Assembly: GCA_008931825.1 (NCBI GenBank)
Contig: QXVZ01002123.1
Coordinates: 1 to 22,340, forward strand
DNA: 22,340 bases
From: Phallusia fumigata
Lineage: Eukaryota; Chordata; Ascidiacea; Phlebobranchia; Ascidiidae
Direction: 5' to 3'
The notes below the pieces were generated by a model that saw only the letters and a program-made list of their open reading frames with translations, was not told where the DNA came from and did not search any database. The position numbers and the translations under genes were made by a program. Numbering within the stretch: position 1 is the first letter of the stretch; every line of letters begins with the position of its first letter. Shown piece by piece: positions 20,101 through 22,340 of this stretch.

Positions 20101-21713
20101 TAATTGAAATCAGCCACGATTTGTATCACAAGTGCAAACTCCACACAGCTGTTGCATTAAATCAATAATAAATTGCTGGAAAATGACCGCTTTATAAAGC
20201 AACTTCTGGCTTGTATATTCGTAAAACGTAAAACTTTGTACTTGTAAATTTAATCTCTAAATATTTTTTCTATTACCGTTCCTTTCCGTGTAGAATTTCG
20301 GTTCTGCTTATCCTCACCCTGTTATCGAGGGAATTGCACAGAAAACGAAACCAGCTACGAATGCGAGTGTCCGGAAGGCTTGACAGGTCAAAACTGCAAG
20401 ACTCGTAAGTTTAACAAAACACCACAAAACGGACTGCAAGCATGTAATTTTGTTGATACAGCATTCTACAACTAATGTTTTTCGTAATTAATTTCTACTG
20501 TTTTTTTTGTTCTTTTACATATTCACACCGAATAATTTTGAGGATTTTCGACTAAATTTGAGTTACGTTTCTTAGGATACTTTTAACTATAAATTAGTTC
20601 TTCAACTTGATTTTCTGTGAGGCTCCCGACTTGTTGGTCTAATTGTTTGTTCACCCTAATCTTAAAGATGTGGTTGCTGCGCCTTTTAACCATTGTGCGC
20701 CATATTTATATTTATCTTGGCGTGTGAGGTTTTTGCAGCCGTTTCCTGTTTCTGTTTCGTTGGTGAAATTTTTATCTCATTGATTGCGTTTTTATGGCCA
20801 GAAACTAAATTTATAACAAAACAATACAACACAGATTAAAAAATACTTTTCAGGGTACATAACAGGCCAAAAAAATATCAGCAACAGCAATTGGATTTTC
20901 AACACGAAAAATCTGACCATCGTGTACGACTCTTGCAAAACAATTAAAGCTTTCAAGATTGATTTGTCAATACGTGGCCAAGTTGCAACTTTGGTTAATG
21001 TCCAGCTACAGGAAATACGTACTGGTGGTTTCATTGCTTCCCTTACCAGACACAGTGGCGACACAATCCAATGGCAACTGATTGATGTTGTTGTGGAATG
21101 GAAAGCCTACTTTAGTAAGGATTTGAAAACCAGACAAATCTGAACATAAAACAAATTTGATAACAAATGGACAAATGAAATTGCCATTAAATAACAAAAA
21201 CTTTCTGTGAAAACTACGAGATATTTTAGAAAATCTTTTTTCGGCAAACATTGGAGTTTAAAATGCTTTCATGCATAGAACAATAACTTGACTTAACAGC
21301 TTATGACTTAACTATAAAAGTGTATGACGTTATGATATAGTGGTATATTATGTATAGCTAAGTTGGCACATTCTAATGAACGTTACTTTTACCTCATGAA
21401 GATACTCAATACTTGTATTACAATCCCTGCGGATACAATGGTCAATGTTCTAATAATTTGGACAGAATTTTTTGCACTTGCAATGATCGATTTACAGGAA
21501 GATTTTGCAAAATCGGTGGGTGCAGGTGTATTTAATCAAAAATTGAAGTGGAAAGTGTATTTTGGATGTTTAAACCGTTTTTTTCGTTATGCAGATTTGC
21601 CATATTGCCTTACCCAGCGGTGTATGAATGGCGGAACGTGTGTGGATATTGGAGGTTACTACAAGTGCAAGTGTGCTGCTGAATTTTATGGACCAAACTG
21701 TGAAAAAGGTTAA
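11127..21713 (+). CDS. Gene B: secreted X-EGF-EGF repeat protein with signal peptide
   Basis: Spliced model of 23 exons: 11127-11190, 11933-12172, 12330-12404, 12594-12707, 12807-12917, 13209-13466, 13957-14070, 14315-14428, 14766-15029, 15275-15391, 15669-15779, 15985-16248, 16648-16761, 16899-17006, 18129-18374, 18440-18553, 19008-19121, 19352-19675, 19917-20030, 20294-20404, 20854-21114, 21402-21515 and 21595-21713. It encodes roughly 1,190 residues: a signal peptide followed by seven X/EGF5/EGF6 cassettes. Exon boundaries are phase 1 throughout. The last EGF exon can read straight into a TAA (21711-21713) after Cys-Glu-Lys-Gly, with AATAAA at 21825; alternatively a weak donor (gttaaa) lets the gene run out of the window. 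No transmembrane helix is visible. An assembly join at 14645 places a duplicated partial exon inside the gene, which must be left out of the model. The function is unknown; a secreted matrix, adhesion or recognition role would be inference only. Confidence 0.82.
11178..11464 (+). repeat. 73-bp tandem repeat, four copies, spanning the exon 1 donor
   Basis: Units begin at 11178, 11251, 11324 and 11397 with aaatgtgaaattggtaagtt and are nearly identical; the fourth differs slightly at its end. The first unit includes the last 13 coding bases of exon 1 and its donor, so three extra identical donors follow. Reading past the true donor gives a stop (FM-stop) within about 20 bases. Confidence 0.93.
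11191..11932 (+). other. Intron 1, gene B (742 bp)
   Basis: Begins in the 73-bp array. Further on there is a short inverted repeat (actcataatttgactatgagt, about 11571-11591). Ends at acatatttag. Confidence 0.6.
11933..12172 (+). CDS. Gene B exon: X domain 6, N-terminal part
   Basis: Acceptor catatttag, donor gtatgg, 240 bp. Reads (G)[47 protein letters not shown], ending RRQ-I-(G). The WxAFFG end is on the next exon, so X6 is the only X domain split by an intron. A nearby alternative donor at 12183 would be phase 2 and break the next exon, so it is rejected. Confidence 0.83.
12330..12404 (+). CDS. Gene B exon: X domain 6, C-terminal part
   Basis: Acceptor ttttggtacag, donor gtatga, 75 bp, phase 1-1. 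Reads (G)[15 protein letters not shown] then [10 protein letters not shown], the expected X domain ending. The loop between WGF and this ending is longer than usual, as it also is in X11. Confidence 0.8.
12594..12707 (+). CDS. Gene B exon: five-Cys EGF-like, unit 6
   Basis: Acceptor attttacag, donor gtaaga, 114 bp. Reads (E)[15 protein letters not shown] ... [16 protein letters not shown]. Five cysteines; Phe at C1. Confidence 0.87.
12807..12917 (+). CDS. Gene B exon: six-Cys EGF-like, unit 6
   Basis: Acceptor ctttctag, donor gtgagt, 111 bp. Reads [25 protein letters not shown] and GKSCNK. Six cysteines. Very like unit 8 ([10 protein letters not shown], EL-x-NGYNC). Confidence 0.87.
13209..13466 (+). 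CDS. Gene B exon: X domain 7
   Basis: Acceptor ctgtacag, donor gtaaat, 258 bp. Reads [40 protein letters not shown] and FTWRALFG. One cysteine. WGF is WGV. Confidence 0.85.
13521..13679. mobile_element. MITE-like inverted-repeat element flanked by TA
   Basis: Starts caagccagtacttgtgtgta and ends tacacacaagtactggcttg, an inverted repeat of about 20 bp with TA on each side (13519-13520, 13680-13681). Inner arms also pair: aacgctgttgtcatcgtcagga with tcctgatgacagcagcgtt. The length of about 160 bp, lack of an ORF and TA flanks fit a non-autonomous Tc1/mariner-type element. It lies in a gene B intron. A degenerate relative is at 18710-18804. Confidence 0.75.
13957..14070 (+). CDS. Gene B exon: five-Cys EGF-like, unit 7
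   Basis: Acceptor ttttttcag, donor gtaagt, 114 bp. Reads (D)[15 protein letters not shown] ... [16 protein letters not shown]. Five cysteines; Tyr at C1. Confidence 0.87.
14315..14428 (+). CDS. Gene B exon: six-Cys EGF-like, unit 7
   Basis: Acceptor gattttag, donor gtgaga, 114 bp. Reads [15 protein letters not shown] ... [16 protein letters not shown]. Six cysteines. Its last 37 bases recur at 14646-14682 because of the assembly join. Confidence 0.87.
14392..14644 (+). repeat. Duplicated contig end (copy 1)
   Basis: These 253 bases match 14646-14898 (offset 254) with a single difference seen (g/t near the right end) and abut a lone N at 14645. They include a truncated copy of the X8 exon from 14512 that reads [17 protein letters not shown] and stops at the N. 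Most likely an assembly overlap not collapsed, not a real duplication. Confidence 0.88.
14646..14898 (+). repeat. Duplicated contig start (copy 2)
   Basis: Second copy of 14392-14644. It repeats the tail of the unit 7 EGF exon, the intron and the start of X8. This copy continues into the complete X8 exon, so it carries the true X8. Confidence 0.88.
14766..15029 (+). CDS. Gene B exon: X domain 8
   Basis: Acceptor tcaattcag, donor gtaata, 264 bp. Reads (G)[46 protein letters not shown] and VAYKALFG. One cysteine. A truncated duplicate of its first 133 bases (14512-14644) precedes the N and should not be counted as another domain. Confidence 0.87.
15275..15391 (+). CDS. Gene B exon: five-Cys EGF-like, unit 8
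   Basis: Acceptor gtaattaag, donor gttagt, 117 bp. Reads (D)[15 protein letters not shown] ... [17 protein letters not shown]. Five cysteines; Phe at C1. The acceptor pyrimidine tract is weak. Confidence 0.82.
15669..15779 (+). CDS. Gene B exon: six-Cys EGF-like, unit 8
   Basis: Acceptor atattttcag, donor gtaagt, 111 bp. Reads [25 protein letters not shown] and GLNCEI. Six cysteines. Confidence 0.88.
15985..16248 (+). CDS. Gene B exon: X domain 9
   Basis: Acceptor ttttttgttgcag, donor gtagga, 264 bp. Reads (V)[45 protein letters not shown] and LHWTAYFG. One cysteine. WGF is GGF. Confidence 0.87.
16249..16647 (+). other. Intron, gene B (399 bp)
   Basis: Between X9 and its EGF. No repeat or coding signal recognised. 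Confidence 0.55.
16648..16761 (+). CDS. Gene B exon: five-Cys EGF-like, unit 9
   Basis: Acceptor cgattgcag, donor gtaagt, 114 bp. Reads (D)[15 protein letters not shown] ... [16 protein letters not shown]. Five cysteines; Met at C1. Confidence 0.87.
16899..17006 (+). CDS. Gene B exon: six-Cys EGF-like, unit 9
   Basis: Acceptor caactgtag, donor gtgagt, 108 bp. Reads [24 protein letters not shown] and EENCTL. Six cysteines, with a short lead before C1. Confidence 0.85.
17056..17235 (+). repeat. Dispersed repeat, copy truncated at an N
   Basis: From aaaacgcgggcaccaggcaa to ctgtgttaggtt; essentially identical to 17574-17753. Upstream flanks are related but not identical (gtcacactgtg versus gtcacactgggctatgc). 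It stops at N17236. Either a misjoined allelic contig end or a true second copy. Confidence 0.8.
17574..18050 (+). repeat. Dispersed repeat, longer copy
   Basis: Related to the reverse complement of about 9485-9960. Shared landmarks: gttgaacaggttctacayag, accagcaatgcaaag, ggtacacaacg, caataaacaagttaaattta and ttgtcaattatg. The frame open at 9485-10075 is interrupted here by a frameshift near 17870. Confidence 0.75.
18129..18374 (+). CDS. Gene B exon: X domain 10
   Basis: Acceptor tgtgtttag, donor gtaggt, 246 bp. Reads [37 protein letters not shown] and [12 protein letters not shown]. One cysteine. Groups with X1, X3 and X12 by Cys-Lys/Gln and the following DVS motif. Confidence 0.88.
18440..18553 (+). 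CDS. Gene B exon: five-Cys EGF-like, unit 10
   Basis: Acceptor aattcaaag, donor gtaagt, 114 bp, after a 65-bp intron. Reads (D)[26 protein letters not shown] and YTGRRCEV. Five cysteines; Phe at C1. A stronger-looking acceptor, ctttag at 18424-18425, would put the EGF out of frame. Confidence 0.83.
18710..18804. mobile_element. Degenerate MITE-like element related to 13521-13679
   Basis: Begins TA-caagccagtacttgt and ends gtactggcctgt. Inner landmarks ctacgttt, caaacactgttgttatca match the first element. Shorter (about 95 bp) and decayed at the right end. Intronic. Confidence 0.65.
19008..19121 (+). CDS. Gene B exon: six-Cys EGF-like, unit 10
   Basis: Acceptor ctttgttgcag, donor gtaagt, 114 bp. 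Reads (D)[15 protein letters not shown] ... [16 protein letters not shown]. Six cysteines. Confidence 0.88.
19352..19675 (+). CDS. Gene B exon: X domain 11 (long variant)
   Basis: Acceptor tttaatag, donor gtaagc, 324 bp, the longest X exon. Reads (E)[47 protein letters not shown] and LYYQAVFG. One cysteine. The insertion between GF and the C-terminal motif is rich in Phe, Pro, Gly and Tyr. WGF is SGF and the final Trp is Tyr. Confidence 0.86.
19917..20030 (+). CDS. Gene B exon: five-Cys EGF-like, unit 11
   Basis: Acceptor gttttcacag, donor gtaaga, 114 bp. Reads (D)[15 protein letters not shown] ... [16 protein letters not shown]. Five cysteines; Phe at C1. Confidence 0.87.
20294..20404 (+). 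CDS. Gene B exon: six-Cys EGF-like, unit 11
   Basis: Acceptor ccgtgtag, donor gtaagt, 111 bp. Reads [14 protein letters not shown] ... [16 protein letters not shown]. Six cysteines; ending nearly the same as unit 2. Confidence 0.88.
20405..20853 (+). other. Intron, gene B (449 bp)
   Basis: AT-rich; nothing recognised besides the ttttcag acceptor. Confidence 0.55.
20854..21114 (+). CDS. Gene B exon: X domain 12
   Basis: Acceptor acttttcag, donor gtaagg, 261 bp. Reads [55 protein letters not shown] and VEWKAYFS. One cysteine. Closest to X3. WGF is GGF and the terminal Gly is Ser. Confidence 0.88.
21402..21515 (+). CDS. Gene B exon: five-Cys EGF-like, unit 12
   Basis: Acceptor tcatgaag (weak tract), donor gtgggt, 114 bp. 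Reads (D)[15 protein letters not shown] ... [16 protein letters not shown]. Five cysteines; Leu at C1. Confidence 0.82.
21526..21564 (+). pseudogene. Relic of an X domain C-terminus inside an intron
   Basis: The frame reads [14 protein letters not shown], matching the end of X10 ([14 protein letters not shown]). It follows tgcag, like an acceptor, but the donor position after YF-G is gatgtt instead of gt, so it is probably not spliced. It lies in the 79-bp intron between the two EGF exons of unit 12. Confidence 0.6.
21595..21713 (+). CDS. Gene B exon: six-Cys EGF-like, unit 12 (probable last exon)
   Basis: Acceptor gttatgcag. Reads (D)[26 protein letters not shown] and GPNCEKG then TAA at 21711-21713. 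A weak donor (gttaaa) at 21709 would instead splice on. Six cysteines; resembles the unit 1 counterpart (GYY-x-C-x-C) and fits the Asp beta-hydroxylation consensus. Confidence 0.82.
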
Positions 21714-22340
21714 AAATTCGAATGCATTCTGTAGATTCTTTAATTTAGAGCTAAGTTCTTTGATTTTCAAAAAATCATCATTTTAACAAGATTCACCGGA
21801 GTTTTTTTATTTCTAAAGTCGGGCAATAAATTTAAATCTAACTATAAAAAGCAACAGCAAAGGACGCCCACTGAATAAAAAGCACAACTACACCATAGCT
21901 TGTAAATTGTTGAGTACTTTTTGATGCAAAGACTTTACCTATGCGCAAGCTGTCTGTAATGTTTTGTTTGTATCTTGTTTTATACGACACCTTACTGACG
22001 TTTCACTCCCAACTTTTTTCCTGCGAAAGGTTTTGTTTGCTAAAGAAAGGTAGTTAATTTTATGCAGGCATTTTATCTTATCGAAATCCAATGACATCTT
22101 TTAAAGGTAAACATGCTTGTTTACTATACTTGTTGGTCGTTAAGTTGATTTTTAGTAACAAGTCTGATATGTGTGTGTGTGTTCATCAGCACGGTTTTTA
22201 CTCAACAACGAAGTCTAATGTAATCATACCTCATATGGCAATGCAACTAATCTAACAACAAAGTATTTGGGTGTGTAAGTTGCTTTTGTTGCATGAACTG
22301 CTCTTTTGTTTGCTACTTTGGGGTTAAATGAACGCAGTTA
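21714..22340 (+). other. 3' flank of gene B
   Basis: No X or EGF exon. Contains AATAAA at 21825 and again near 21874, suitable as polyadenylation signals if the gene ends at 21713. A short (TG)n run is near 22172. Otherwise nothing recognised. Confidence 0.5.
21825..21830 (+). terminator. Candidate polyadenylation signal of gene B
   Basis: AATAAA about 110 bases after the TAA at 21711-21713. Common motif in AT-rich DNA, so only supportive. Confidence 0.4.

Noticed and set aside
22068..22106. Possible 39-bp phase 1-1 exon (GILSYRNPMTSFKG) between tatgcag and gtaaac
   Set aside because: The phase fits, but the peptide resembles neither X nor EGF, and a 39-bp AG...GT interval easily arises by chance.

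Overview
The window is animal nuclear DNA. It is AT-rich, and its protein-coding exons are short (about 75-325 bp, mostly 102-138 or 240-264 bp). Nearly every exon is bounded by AG and GT signals, and introns run from about 65 bp to 1.1 kb. There is no bacterial-style gene packing. Exon architecture, compact introns and EGF-like modules suggest a small-genome invertebrate; a tunicate is my best guess from general texture, not from an identified marker.

All convincing coding sequence lies on the + strand and is built from one repeating three-exon cassette: (i) an exon for an unrecognised domain of about 80-108 residues, here called 'X', with the pattern Y-x-x-C ... W-G-F ... W-x-A-Y/F-F-G; (ii) an EGF-like exon with only five cysteines; (iii) an EGF-like exon with the normal six. 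Every internal exon is phase 1-1. I count twelve cassettes plus the tail of another at the left edge. Units 0-5 (bases 1-8848) form gene A, whose 5' end is outside the window. A signal-peptide exon at 11127-11190 starts gene B, whose units 6-12 run to about 21713. Both products look secreted or extracellular; no transmembrane segment is visible.

The main observation is a perfect covariation. In all 12 cassettes the EGF directly after X lacks EGF cysteine 1, usually replaced by Phe or Tyr at the same spacing, while X carries one invariant cysteine. All 13 EGFs that follow another EGF keep six cysteines. This suggests that X supplies the missing disulfide partner, so that X plus the five-Cys EGF is one composite module. 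Units 0-3 of gene A and 9-12 of gene B also resemble each other in order, which suggests block duplication.

Around the genes, 8849-11126 is intergenic and holds one inverted copy of a dispersed ORF-bearing repeat; other copies lie in the 17007-18128 intron. Gene B intron 1 has a 73-bp tandem array that copies the 5' splice site four times. Two related TA-flanked inverted-repeat elements (13521-13679, 18710-18804) and a tRNA-derived element (4013-4085, minus) lie in introns. Two single Ns (14645, 17236) mark assembly joins; the first duplicates the start of an X exon artificially.
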